DNA of 64,000 nucleotides from Ochromonas danica (GCA_015146655.1 VKHL01000069.1:1-64000); one strand, 5' to 3'; counted from the first letter of the stretch, positions 1 through 10,660 are shown. The notes: generated from the sequence alone by a model not told the origin. Numbers and translations: made by a program.

Positions 1-78
<78 letters not shown>

Positions 79-159
79 AACAACAACAATAACAACAACA
101 ACAACAACAACAACAATAACAACAACAACAATAACAACAATAACAACAATAACAACAAT

Positions 160-215
<56 letters not shown>
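1..215. repeat. (AAC)n microsatellite
   Basis: Almost pure AAC trinucleotide tract with scattered AAT units, followed by A-rich and ACAAAC-type low-complexity sequence up to about 260. It lies downstream of the splice donor of the oxygenase exon on the minus strand, so it is probably inside that gene's intron, where it reads as (GTT)n. The next exon is not in this window. Confidence 0.9.
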
Positions 216-323
216 AAAAAAAACAACAACACAAACACAAACACAAACACAAACAACAACACCAATAGAATTAAAATTACCAATAAGATCAACTTAACTC
301 AAAGAAGTTCTCTTAGTACTTAC

Positions 324-954
324 GTGTAGCTAATACATTCCCATTCTTATACAATCTGATCCCATACAATGAAGTGGGGATGACCTTCTGTCCTACCCAT
401 TCTTCAATAATTGGTTGCATAGCATCCCATAACAACTGCTTCACCATTAAACCACCTCGTAAAGTCGTATCTTCAAAACTAATCATTCCTGTTGCATGTT
501 GCCAATGATTAACATAAGTATTCCCACGTGGCCAAACTTCTTCTTTTTCATGTTGATCATCTTTATTTCTCTCATAAAAGGATGATAAAGCATCCCATGC
601 TTGACGTGGTAATTTTGTCTTTAAAAATCCTATATTAGTATAGTTATGTTGTAAAGCAGGTTGTTGACGATTCATAGCAATACGATCTTGTTCATATTGA
701 TCACATTCTGTTTTACTGTATTGATGATAACATCCTTCTAGATAGTCTTGATAACGTTTTGAATAGGTTGGATGAGAATGAGGATTAATAGGTCCATGAA
801 TAGGAAATGTAACATCAACACCATATTGAGATGGAAATTCTTCTTCTTTAGTAGTAGCAGAGGGATTGTTAAAGAGAGAGAAACAATAAGACAGAGATAA
901 TAATGAAATGAGAAGAAAGAAGAGAAGAATAAGAATAGAGGACTGGTGAGACAT
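324..954 (-). CDS. 2-oxoglutarate/Fe(II) oxygenase-like protein, first exon only (partial)
   Basis: The ATG at 954 opens a hydrophobic signal peptide (residues ~5-24, rich in Leu/Ile), so the protein probably enters the secretory pathway. The reading frame is open further upstream but only through a TTG, so I chose the ATG. The exon ends at a strong donor (GTAAGT) at 323, just after 'YGIRLYKNGNVLAT'. In prolyl/lysyl hydroxylase-like oxygenases of algae this stretch is followed by H-V-D, which carries the first iron-binding His and Asp; the exon ends in C, which would give His once spliced to AT. The catalytic core is therefore encoded beyond the left edge, past the AAC repeat. Cysteines at ~102 and ~110 fit a lumenal protein. 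Family assignment rests on this short motif only. Confidence 0.5.
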
Positions 955-1036
955 TATTATTATTCTACTACTACTATGTGGAGATAGGATATGGTAATAT
1001 ATCAAGTGAGGATAGTGATCTGCTGGTGATATCAAT

Positions 1037-1050
1037 GGTTAGGGTTAGGG
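1037..1050. repeat. Interstitial telomere-like repeat (TTAGGG)2
   Basis: Two tandem TTAGGG units lie in the spacer between the oxygenase start and the GC-rich acetyltransferase block. Too short to be a telomere; it may be a repair scar or chance. Confidence 0.5.
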
Positions 1051-1210
1051 TCTAGTCCTACTGCAGTGATCAATCTTCAATCAACTATCAACCCAAACCA
1101 CCGGTTCCAGATCTCCAAATTCTGGGAATTTCTGTTTTGGGAATTTCGGATTGTCGTGCACTACTCTGGCCAGTCACATTCACTCCACCCTCTCGACGAT
1201 TAAGACCTTC

Positions 1211-1771
1211 ATGAGCTTGCCGCTTACCACAGCGCGTCTAGTGTTGCGCCCCTTCAAGTTCGAAGACCTTGTCAGCTTCACCGCCTACCGCAACCATCCC
1301 GAGGTAGCCCGCTACCAAAGCTGGTCCTCGTTTTCCTTTGACGATGCGTTGGCCTTCTTTGCGGAACAAGAGAAGCTGACCTTTGATACCGATGATACCT
1401 GGTTCCAGATCGCTGCTGAACGCCAAGCTGACGGGAAACTGATCGGTGATGTGGCCGTTCACTTCCTTGACGAGGGTCGTCAGGCCGAACTCGGTGTGAC
1501 CTTCGACATAGAAGCACAGGGCCAGGGTTATGCGCGCGAGGCAGTCGCGAGTGTGGTTGAGCTGCTGTTCGAGCGATACAACAAACATCGATTGGTAGCC
1601 ACTGTGGATGCCCTAAATGAGCGTGCACAACGGCTACTGGAGTACCTGGGCTTCCGCCGCGAGGGCATGTATTGCCAGAACGTGTTTTTCAAGGGACAGT
1701 GGGGTGACGAATACGGTTATGCTCTTCTAGCTAGTGAATGGCGCGAGAGGCATACGCAGGGTGAGGCTTGA
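1211..1771 (+). CDS. GNAT-family N-acetyltransferase (RimJ/RimL type), bacterial-like
   Basis: Predicted 186-residue acetyltransferase that would move the acetyl group of acetyl-CoA to an amine; the substrate is unknown. It shows the usual layout of the RimJ/RimL group: an opening 'TARLVLRPF' strand, a central acceptor region, the acetyl-CoA-binding motif A 'EAQGQGYAREA' (Q-x-x-G-x-G/A type), and the late 'NERAQRLLEYLGF' motif B. The ATG at 1211 starts the domain directly; the frame is open for 20 codons upstream from a TTG. It is a single exon without signal or plastid peptide. Base composition is out of line: one 60-base line inside it (1501-1560) has 36 G/C, against 24 in a line of the neighbouring oxygenase (481-540). 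GC-rich codons and bacterial-type sequence suggest horizontal transfer, or contaminating sequence. Confidence 0.8.
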   Translation: MSLPLTTARLVLRPFKFEDLVSFTAYRNHPEVARYQSWSSFSFDDALAFFAEQEKLTFDTDDTWFQIAAERQADGKLIGDVAVHFLDEGRQAELGVTFDIEAQGQGYAREAVASVVELLFERYNKHRLVATVDALNERAQRLLEYLGFRREGMYCQNVFFKGQWGDEYGYALLASEWRERHTQGEA

Positions 1772-2101
1772 ACGCTCGCGCTCGCACACCCATGAACGGC
1801 AAACTGCTTGCCAACGAGGAGTCGCCTGTTTGTTTTGGCAGCACACTGCTGGACAGCGACTATTCCATACTTGCTGTTCTCTGTTCGAGACGAACCATAT
1901 GACGTGGTAAAAGGAATAAGATGAGCGTAGCTTATTGTTACCTTGTCTACTACGAAATAATTGATTCCGATTCTCTATAGACTCTGTACTGTAGATGTCT
2001 ATTACGTACTGTAGAATAACTCACACTATTCTCTACACAACTTCCTACTTAATATCCTTTAACATCTTCTGCTAGATCTGTGTATCTCTGGATCCAGTGA
2101 A
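1772..2101. other. Intergenic; start of the duplicated block
   Basis: The first ~115 bases keep the GC-rich character of the acetyltransferase. From about 1893 the sequence matches the stretch from about 3930 (shared 'ATGACGTGG' and following bases), marking the left edge of the first copy of the MFS duplication. The rest is the 3' flank of the transporter. No other gene is seen. Confidence 0.6.
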
Positions 2102-3925
2102 TTACACAGCACTGCCTTCATATTTCTTGGTTGGTTGCAGACGAGTGACCAGAAAGGTGGCTGCCAGAGACATCACAGTCATGGTCTGAAATACCACATT
2201 CCATCCTTTGCTCTTCACTAAGAACTTGGTCAAAATACCACCAACGATGGAAGCAAAGGCAAATGCGGAATAGAGAATGCCATAGATGGTCGTACCAGCA
2301 CGAGGACCAAACATGCGCTGAGCAGCTGGAGGCATCAACGCCAAGTTACCCGCCAAACAGAAGAAGAAGGCAAAGGTGTTGAGCGCAAAGGCAATCTAAT
2401 TTACCCACAAATAATTTCCATGGTCAGTCATAAAAGGATATGATCAAAGATGGATGATTGCTTACCGGAGAGGCGGCCGAGAATGGAAAGGCCACAAGTA
2501 ATGCCGCTTGAATCAAAGTCAATGTCTTGTAGGAAGACTTAAAGCCTGCCTTGTCACTGCAATAACCCCAAAGTAATCGACCAACCGCGTTACAAAGAGC
2601 ACCCAAACCACCAACTAGAGCAAGATAACGATCACTTGCCAATGCTGTCGATGTTGCAGCAAATTGCTTGTATACCGCAACTGTGTTGAGGGAGGCAGTC
2701 GCAGAGCAGATGATCATTGTCCACATGAGCCAAAACTGAGAGCTTCTCAACGCTTCACCTACAGATAAGCCAGGTAAAAGGGTCTTGTTGGCCACAGTTT
2801 CTTTGACTTCAGCTTCTTTCTTAACCTTAGGCTCGGTCACAAGGAAAGATCCCAGAATAGTCAATACAGCATAAATCAAGCCCAATTTACGTAACATCTT
2901 AGGAAATGCTTCATAAACAGAAGGAGGAAAGAGGCCATTCACAGGGTTTACACCTAAAGGATTTACTGTTTTCGACCCAATCAAGGAGAAGACGAAGCCG
3001 CCCATACCCAAACCTGCCAACACTCCCCCAGAGACTGTTCCCTTATTATCAGGCAGCCATTTCCATCCTGCTGCCATGGGAACGGTATAGGCTAAACCCA
3101 TGCCAGCACCGAAGAGTACAGAGTAGAAGGCCAAGAATCTTGCTAAAGTTGATTGATAAGAGGCAAAGTAATTAGCAGCAGCGACAATTAAACCACCAAG
3201 TAACAATGTCCTTTGTGCACCAATAGCTTTCACTACCATAGGACTAAATGGCATCACAAGAGATTGTAAAGCAAAGTTAATAGGTATAGCATAAAGTGCA
3301 TCAGGTGGAACGCCAGGATGTTGTTGACCATCGAAAAAGCGCAATTTCTCTGGAGCATAGGAGATGAAATTCCCCCAACAATAAACCGTACCAAGAGTGA
3401 GATGAACTAAAGCACCTCCTAGCACACATCCTAAACCACGTGCTTTACGTTGCTTTTCTTCTTGATTGTTGATGTTGTTACCATCTGATTCTTGACTCGT
3501 TGTTGTCGTTGTAGATAATGCTAAATGAGAAGAAGGAATTGGTGACTGTGTCCATGATAAGGGTTTGTGAGCAGGTAAGATGATTTTTGTCATGGATGAG
3601 GGTCTCATTTGGAAACCTTCTACTCCCTCAATGAGGAAGAGGAAGATTGTACAATAGACAGGGAAAAGAAGCACAGCATACATGATAAATATAACGATAC
3701 TATCTCACACAATAATAGATTATTTTATCCTTTTCTAACTTTCTTTGAGATTTGGATTAATATTATAACTGGTGTTAACCACTTCCAGATGTAATTGCAA
3801 TCAATCAATCGATCAAACAGTGTCGAAATCTTTCTGTCGATCTTCGCTGTCAGGATTCACATGCAACTCAAGGTGTTTATTCGACTTTTCCATACGCTTA
3901 TGAGACTTCTTGCTTAATCCAAGTT
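1893..3925. repeat. Tandem duplication unit, copy A (~2.03 kb)
   Basis: This unit and the next (about 3926-5915) carry the same MFS gene with its intron, 3' flank and promoter at a constant offset of 2031 bases through the gene. Promoter regions differ by indels. End points are approximate. Confidence 0.85.
2102..3683 (-). CDS. MFS transporter, oxalate/formate antiporter-like (OFA), copy A
   Basis: Two exons: 3683-2466 and 2395-2102, joined in phase 0 over a 70-base intron with GTAAGC donor and TTAG acceptor; 503 residues. About 12 hydrophobic segments and the motif 'GWKWLPDNKGTVSGGVLAG' match the OFA branch of the major facilitator superfamily, which carries small carboxylates such as oxalate, formate or monocarboxylates. 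The N-terminus has a signal peptide ending 'GVEG' followed by 'FQMRPSS', an ASAF-like cleavage site with Phe at +1 and a basic, Ser-rich stretch after it, so I infer plastid (envelope) targeting. Residues ~93-240 differ from copy B at about 17 positions while the rest is identical. The substrate cannot be told from sequence. Confidence 0.8.
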
Positions 3926-4132
3926 CTTTGGGACCACATGACGTGGCAAAAGGAATATGATGAGCGCAGCTTATTGTCACCTTGTGTCTAATTGATTACA
4001 ATTCTCTATAGACTTTTTACTGCAGATGTCTATTACATACTGTAGAATAACTCACACTATTCTCTACACAACTTCCTACTTAATATCCTTTAACATCTTC
4101 TGCTAGATCTGTATATCTCTGGATTTAGTGAA
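3684..4132. other. Promoter of MFS copy A and 3' flank of copy B
   Basis: The first ~240 bases are the upstream region of copy A, alignable with indels to the upstream region of copy B (5715-5915). A 'TTAACCACTTC' motif lies about 90 bases before the ATG, and copy B has 'TTGACCACTTC' at the matching place. From about 3926 the sequence is the 3' flank of copy B. No extra gene is seen. Confidence 0.6.
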
Positions 4133-5915
4133 TTACACAGCACTGCCTTCATATTTCTTGGTTGGTTGCAGACGAGTGACCAGAAAGGTGGCTGCCAGAG
4201 ACATCACAGTCATGGTCTGAAATACCACATTCCATCCTTTGCTCTTCACTAAGAACTTGGTCAAAATACCACCAACGATGGAAGCAAAGGCAAATGCGGA
4301 ATAGAGAATGCCATAGATGGTCGTACCAGCACGAGGACCAAACATGCGCTGAGCAGCTGGAGGCATCAACGCCAAGTTACCCGCCAAACAGAAGAAGAAG
4401 GCAAAGGTGTTGAGCGCAAAGGCAATCTAATTTACCCACAAATAATTTCCATGGTCAGTCATAAAAGGATATGATCAAAGATGGATGATTGCTTACCGGA
4501 GAGGCGGCCGAGAATGGAAAGGCCACAAGTAATGCCGCTTGAATCAAAGTCAATGTCTTGTAGGAAGACTTAAAGCCTGCCTTGTCACTGCAATAACCCC
4601 AAAGTAATCGACCAACCGCGTTACAAAGAGCACCCAAACCACCAACTAGAGCAAGATAACGATCACTTGCCAATGCTGTCGATGTTGCAGCAAATTGCTT
4701 GTATACCGCAACTGTGTTGAGGGAGGCAGTCGCAGAGCAGATGATCATTGTCCACATGAGCCAAAACTGAGAGCTTCTCAACGCTTCACCTACAGATAAG
4801 CCAGGTAAAAGGGTCTTGTTGGCCACAGTTTCTTTGACTTCAGCTTCTTTCTTAACCTTAGGCTCGGTCACAAGGAAAGATCCCAGAATAGTCAATACAG
4901 CATAAATCAAGCCCAATTTACGTAACATCTTAGGAAATGCTTCATAAACAGAAGGAGGAAAGAGGCCATTCACAGGGTTTACACCTAAAGGATTTGCTGT
5001 TTTCGATCCAATCATAGAGAAGATGAAACCACCAATACCTAAACCTGCTAACACACCTCCAGAGACTATTCCCTTATTATCAGGCAGCCATTTCCATCCT
5101 GCTGCCATAGGAATGGTATAAGATAATCCAATACCAGCACCAAAGAGTACAGAGTAGAAGGTTAAGAATCTTGCTAACGTCGGCTGAAAAGAGGCAAAGT
5201 AATTCGCTGCAGAAACAATTAAACCACCAAGTAACAATGCCTTTTGTGCACCAATAGCTTTCACTACCATAGGACTAAATGGCATCACAAGAGATTGTAA
5301 AGCAAAGTTAATAGGCATAGCATAAAGTGCATCAGGTGGAACACCAGGATGTTGTTGACCATCGAAAAAGCGCAATTTCTCTGGAGCATAGGAGATGAAA
5401 TTCCCCCAACAGTAATGCGTACCAAGAGTGAGATGTATTAAAGCACCTCCTAGCACACATCCTAAACCACGTGCTTTACGTTGCTTTTCTTCTTGATTGT
5501 TGATGTTGTTACCATCTGATTCTTGACTCGTTGTTGTCGTTGTAGATAATGCTAAATGAGAAGAAGGAATTGGTGACTGTGTCCATGATAAGGGTTTGTG
5601 AGCAGGTAAGATGATTTTTGTCATGGATGAGGGTCTCATTTGGAAACCTTCTACTCCCTCAATGAGGAAGAGGAAGATTGTACAATAGACAGGGAAAAGA
5701 AGCACAGCATACATGATGTCTACACAATAATGGATTATATTCACTTTCTTTGATACTTGGATTAATAAGTAGTGTTGACCACTTCTAGATGCAATGCAAT
5801 CAATCAATTAATCAATCCATCCATCAATCAGTGTCAATAGGCCAGGATCCACATTCAACTCAAGGTGTTTATTTTACTTTTCAATACGCTTATAAGACTT
5901 TTGCTAAGATGTTGT
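3926..5915. repeat. Tandem duplication unit, copy B (~2.0 kb)
   Basis: Second copy of the MFS block. Its 3' part (exon 2, the intron and roughly the last 490 bases of exon 1) and the first ~280 bases of the coding sequence look identical to copy A, with a diverged middle. This mosaic pattern suggests gene conversion. Confidence 0.85.
4133..5714 (-). CDS. MFS transporter, oxalate/formate antiporter-like (OFA), copy B
   Basis: Exons 5714-4497 and 4426-4133 with the same structure as copy A; 503 residues. The frame is open 31 codons upstream of the ATG at 5714, but the matching ATG and signal peptide in copy A support 5714. Differences from copy A fall in transmembrane segments ~1-6: V to H after 'LGT', R-T to K-A after 'GAQ', and mostly Ile/Val/Met swaps. 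The V to H change lies in the OFA motif before the first conserved Tyr and could affect the substrate path. Both copies keep intact splice sites, frames and targeting signals, so both are probably expressed. Confidence 0.8.
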
Positions 5916-6030
5916 TTTGCTTTTACCTTTCCTCCCACACCAACACACAAAATAAATGGGTTACAAAAGGCTGATAGATTATATAGTATTAATTTGTCAT
6001 TTGTGTTCATCATGCCAAAACATCTCAATA
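5715..6030. other. Promoter of MFS copy B and 3' flank of QSOX
   Basis: Holds the upstream region of copy B, with CAATCAAT-type short repeats around 5797-5835, and the right end of the duplication. The remainder is the 3' flank of the sulfhydryl oxidase. An open frame on the plus strand here overlaps the QSOX last exon and is not a gene. Confidence 0.6.
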
Positions 6031-8858
6031 TTACGAACTAGAGTAAACGGCACGAACAAAAGAAAGTATCTCATCACGATCAAAGATATCCACAATGAGC
6101 TCTTGGATCAACTTTTCGTAATCCCAACGCTTTTCCTTTTCTTCTCCTTCTTTTCCCTTCCCAACCACCACATAGTGAGACGTCGTATTTACCATCGAAG
6201 ATTGATTCACATATGTTATAAAATGCTCTGTAAGATTCTTCCGATAGCATCGCTCACATATTTCTTTGCTTGGCCATAGAGCAACCACTGTTTGTGGATC
6301 ATGTCCAATCAATTAGCACTAATGAATAATACATACATGCTATGACTTACTTGCTCGATCTAATATCCTTGCACGCACTTTCTCTATGTCATCCATCTTG
6401 TATAAGGAATCGGAAAAGAGATTCTCATAGGCTATGCGGATATTGACCAAATTGTGAAGTCTTATCAGCCAGTACTACAACACCCATCCACACATACATG
6501 CACACTCAATCACATCTATCATAAGGATAAGAAGAACAGAACACAAACCTGTAGGTCATGAAACGAGCGAATAGCCTGACGATCAAACCATCCCAGAGAA
6601 TAATAATGAAGAAAATGAGCTCTACTCATCCAATCAACAATAATCAATATTTCTTCATGGTAATATACCAACTAAGGACGGATGGTTAATCCTACCTGCA
6701 ATTGGAACACCCAAAGAAGAACTTAATCCAATCGTGTACTGCATGCATTGCTTCTTGCGCTGTCAGCGCATCTGAATGATTGCTCGAACTGGTCAAAGGA
6801 GAAGCAAACCATGTGCTATTGCCAGCAGTCTGTGCTCTTTGACCTTGTCTCAGATGACCGTAGTCATTGTACAGTTGGCTTTTTGTCATGTTGACACCAT
6901 TTACTATAGTGACACAACGACTTGATACGTCAATCAGAAGGCAAACAATAAGAGAAAGTGTTTTATGTAGACCTGTTATATAATGGAAGAGCATCCATAA
7001 ACCGCATGAATAACCTCTCGCTCCCTCTCGGTGACCTGAATACACACACCAAGAATTCTTTAGAATCTTGAAACCCCAAGAACATGCATTTGCATGCGAT
7101 ACCTTGGACGATGTCAATGGTACTATTCTTATTCGCATTGTGGGGCAGTCCACACAATCTCCAAGACAACGATGCCACAGTAATAGGTGAGAGACGACCA
7201 GTAGATGTCTTTGTCGATAAGTTGGCAATAGTATCCGTCTCGTTCTATACCATATGAAACAATGAAATACGATGATAATATGACTATAATAGAGTAAATC
7301 CAAAGGACAGATTGTAACCTCCATATTCATCCATGGTACACGCTTCAATACAATATCAGCAATCTTTGGACTGGGTACAGTCGCTGCCTGGCCATAGCGA
7401 TAGAGTACTTGATTCACAGTCTCTAACAACCCGATCATTTCAATCTAGTCATACAATAAAGAACATCAGCATCAGCCAAGAGAGCATTGACATTTTCATC
7501 ACATCATTATGACTAACTTCATCCTTCGAGATGTGATGTAACAAGATCTTTGTAATTAGCTTAATATTCAAAGCCATGTCCTGTAGAACAACAAATTACA
7601 TTGAATTGGATGAGAAGCATGGAAAATAACGACTTGATTTAGTAAAGGCCTCACCTGTGTTAGTCCCTCGGGAGGCAATTCTTGTGCTAGGAAGAAGGTC
7701 CAAGAAGTTAGCATGTCATTCAAACGTAATGATCTCTCCCTACTGTGATAAGCTAAGCTTGTGTTATGCAAATACAATTCATTGTTTGGTTTGGGAGAGG
7801 AGCTACTAGTTTGTGAAGAGGAAGAGGTGGGAGAGGTGGAAGAGGAAGGATTGGCGACGATGGGAAGTGGTTGAAAAGAATTCTTGTATGATTTATCTAG
7901 TTCTCCATGCTAAAAATCATTCATACTGTGAATGAGAGGAAAGCGGATCATCATTAGCTATTGTCAATTCAATCTTACCACAAATATTGTTTTTCTTAAA
8001 AATTGATAAATTGTGGATTCAATGCCTTCCAAGGGAGATTTATCTAATGGATACAGGTCAACAACCCATTAGATGGAACAAATACATATCAGACAGAGTA
8101 ACAATAGAAAAAGGACGAGATTACACCACGGCATAGGGAGTGGTCGTGTTATGTCATGCCATGGATCATGATTATTACTATCATCACTGGCTGTACCGTG
8201 TGGTGATGATTGATGACTTACCTTGTTTCCCAGGGAAATTGTAAGCGTGAATGGTTGGATAAAAATGAATACTTTCTCTACTACAAATTAATCGATGTGT
8301 TACACAATCCATGGCCCAAAAGGTGATTTCAGGATATGGTGATCCTAAAGTAATCTCATTTAGGTATTGCGTACGATTATGTACTTTCTCAGCAATATTG
8401 GCATAAATAGGTGCAAATCGTCGACAATGAGCACACCATGAGGCATAATAGACAATGAGCATTGGACGACGAATACTGGTGATATCAGTTGAAGGGGTCA
8501 TGCTAGTAGTCGTGGTAGTAGTGTTCATAATGGCCTTGTATTCTGCTTCATCCCTTATTTCCAATACATCATTGGTAAAGGTATATAATCCTTTGGTATT
8601 TCTTCGTGATGTATTGTTTTTGCTATAAAATCCTTCTTGTCCACCATGGACAAGAGAGTCATTCGTCTCCTCAGAATAGGAGGGAGTGTTGAGAAAAGCA
8701 AGCAAGAGAGCAAAGAAAGCAATGACAATGAGACCATAGAGAAGACGAGAGAAGGTACTGGGTGCGTTATGAGAGCCTCCATTAGAATAATTACTTGTAT
8801 TGCTAAGTGGAGTATAAGGCTGACTAGATCGAACACTTCGATTCACTTTCACTCTCAT
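6031..8858 (-). CDS. QSOX: Quiescin-type sulfhydryl oxidase (QSOX)
   Basis: QSOX couples thiol oxidation of secreted proteins to O2 reduction (forming H2O2), using a thioredoxin domain and a flavin-binding Erv/ALR domain. Eleven exons: 8858-8222, 8043-7979, 7909-7655, 7580-7518, 7444-7319, 7244-7103, 7035-6973, 6903-6696, 6621-6549, 6474-6351, 6287-6031; 670 residues with all phases consistent. A type II membrane anchor (~39-57) precedes the thioredoxin domain with active site 'WCAHC' (141-145). A helical region follows, then the Erv part: 'CGLWMLFHYIT' (~440), the CxxC 'GCSNCRAHF' (Cys 516 and 519), the FAD-contacting 'HNLVNIR' and the C-terminal CxxC 'CERC' (596-599). The ATG at 8858 is preferred over a TTG seven codons upstream. 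Head-to-head with the RING gene, 263 bases apart. Confidence 0.9.
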
Positions 8859-9121
8859 CTCTATCAAGAAGAATGTCAAACTACAATAAAAGCACCCAAT
8901 AGATTTTCCACAAATCCAAATGCGGAAATCAATTTCCTGTTCTTCCTCTGCTTTAAATCTGCTGAAAACAACAAATAATTACTCAATTACCTAGTAATAG
9001 TAAGGATTTACGTAGTAGATGGGAAGTTAACCATTTCTCTCTCGTCTTTCTTGCTGTTGAGTTTGCTTTTCTCAACGTGAACACGAAACAAGACAAAGAC
9101 AGTCTTACACCAAGAAGAATT

Positions 9122-10122
9122 ATGCGTGGACCTTCATTGAATCGAGATAGATCATTTTGTCAAAAGAGTTTAAATAATAGTACACATGGATATTTTCAAA
9201 ATCAATCTATTTTTTATTGTGGTAAACGAGTGAGTTGTTATGCCTCTGGTTGTACTCGATGTGATGGCCGATGTGGTCCAACCAATGGTTGTCAATGTGA
9301 AGCTTGTTATGAACTAGAAAAGCAACATCGTGAACAACTTCGTCTAATGCCTGATCTCCTAGAGAATCCTCATGTCATGATCAGCTATGATAATTCCGCA
9401 AGATGTTCTCCTGGGATTCCACCCAATTCTCTTTTACGTTATAAGTTCTATTGTGGACAAATGGTCGGAAGAGAAGGTTATGAGAATCACCAGTGTCTAA
9501 GCTGTGATGGACGGTGTGGCCCGGATAATGGTGTCGTGCTTGTTACCAACTCGACCGAACTTTCCACTCCTTACTCATGGCTGAGAGTAACGAACCGCCT
9601 CTACCAGGTAGGAATATTGATCTTTTCTTGTTGCATGCCCATGGCGAAGTTTTCTGATTTATGATTGAGGCAGGAGGACGAGGTACTCAACGAGCTGCTC
9701 CAACAAGTTCTCAAGAGGTTGAATGGAACCCACTTCTTCTTGAAAATGTTCTTCATAAGAATGGTGATCACATTGTGGAACAGTTAAAGTCTGCTTCTTC
9801 TTGTGTGAGTTTGGAGTTAGTGACGTTGCAATTGCTGGATGCTCTGCGGAGAAGAAAGGTAATAACTTGCTGTTGTTGTGGTTCTTACAAAAAGTGATTG
9901 TTATTCTCCTTGTTCATCATCCAGGTTGAACTTGAGAATGAAAATCCATTGGACCTTTCACAATGCATGGTTTGCTATGATCGCAAGAAATGCATTGCAT
10001 TTATTCCTTGTGGGCATTGTTGTTTATGTGAGCATTGCTTGAGTAGCGTTCTCAATGCGAAGAGCGACAGTTGCCCTGTTTGTCGTATCCCTGTCCGAGA
10101 GCATATCAAGATCTTCTTTTGA
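9122..10122 (+). CDS. RING-finger protein with two cysteine-rich CDGRCGP repeats; one-base frame break
   Basis: Likely E3 ubiquitin ligase. Exons 9122-9607, 9674-9858, 9925-10122. The C-terminus is a C3HC4 RING finger (exon 3: 'CMVC', 'CGHCCLCEHC', 'CPVC') ending at the stop, so the RING is the last ~50 residues. The N-terminal half has two copies of a cysteine-rich unit: 'YCG' followed ~15-20 residues later by 'CxxCDGRCGPxNG' and a final CxxxC-type cluster. In the second copy the codons after 'CGPDNG' go out of frame: one base appears missing at about 9532. Past that point the other frame reads 'CRACYQLDR' and runs through exons 2 and 3 to the RING. The three exons add to 869 bases, one short of a multiple of three. 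Either a sequencing error or a real lesion. Confidence 0.75.
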
Positions 10123-10313
10123 AAGCAGAAATCACGAATCCTTGCATTTTGTATATTATCAACTAGTCAACAACTAATCAAATACTAAAGAGCTGGTTGA
10201 GGAGTTTGGAAGTCCTGGACGGTTTAAGTTAACAGATTAGTTAAGTTAACTATTCTTAAGTTAATGAGGACACATGGCTTTGATGAGAAAAGAAAAGAAA
10301 AGCGACCAGAGCC

Positions 10314-10660
10314 ATGCTATTCTTCTCCTTTTTCAAGACACTTGTAGGACAAGAGGTAGTAGTGGAGTTAAAGAATGGTATTAATGTGAAAGGACAACTA
10401 GTTTCAGTGGATCAATATTTAAATGTGAAATTACAGTCTTTGTCCGTAGATGATAGTAGTCGATACCCTCAATTATCCTGTTTGAAGAACTGCTTTATTC
10501 GAGGATCTGTCATAAGGTAACGACTAGACCTCTATTATATCTCTGCTGACTCTTGATTCATGATCATCATGTTGTTGTTAGGTATATTATGATTCCTCCT
10601 GCTGCTGTTGATGTCGACCTTTTACAAGATGCCGCAAGAAAAGAGAATGCTTCCAAATAA
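10314..10660 (+). CDS. LSM2: U6 snRNA-associated Sm-like protein LSm2
   Basis: Exons 10314-10516 and 10582-10660; 93 residues, the usual LSm2 length. Sm1 motif 'VVVELKNG...G.L.SVDQYLN' and Sm2 motif 'NCFIRGSVIRYIM' are clear, and the C-terminal 'LLQDAARKE' is characteristic of LSm2. LSm2 is a subunit of the LSm2-8 ring that binds the 3' oligo-U of U6 snRNA in the nucleus and of the LSm1-7 ring in mRNA decay. It starts 191 bases after the RING gene on the same strand. Confidence 0.95.

Noticed and set aside
1238-1628. Minus-strand frames opposite the acetyltransferase
   Set aside because: GC-rich sequence gives long antisense frames; only the plus-strand product has family motifs.
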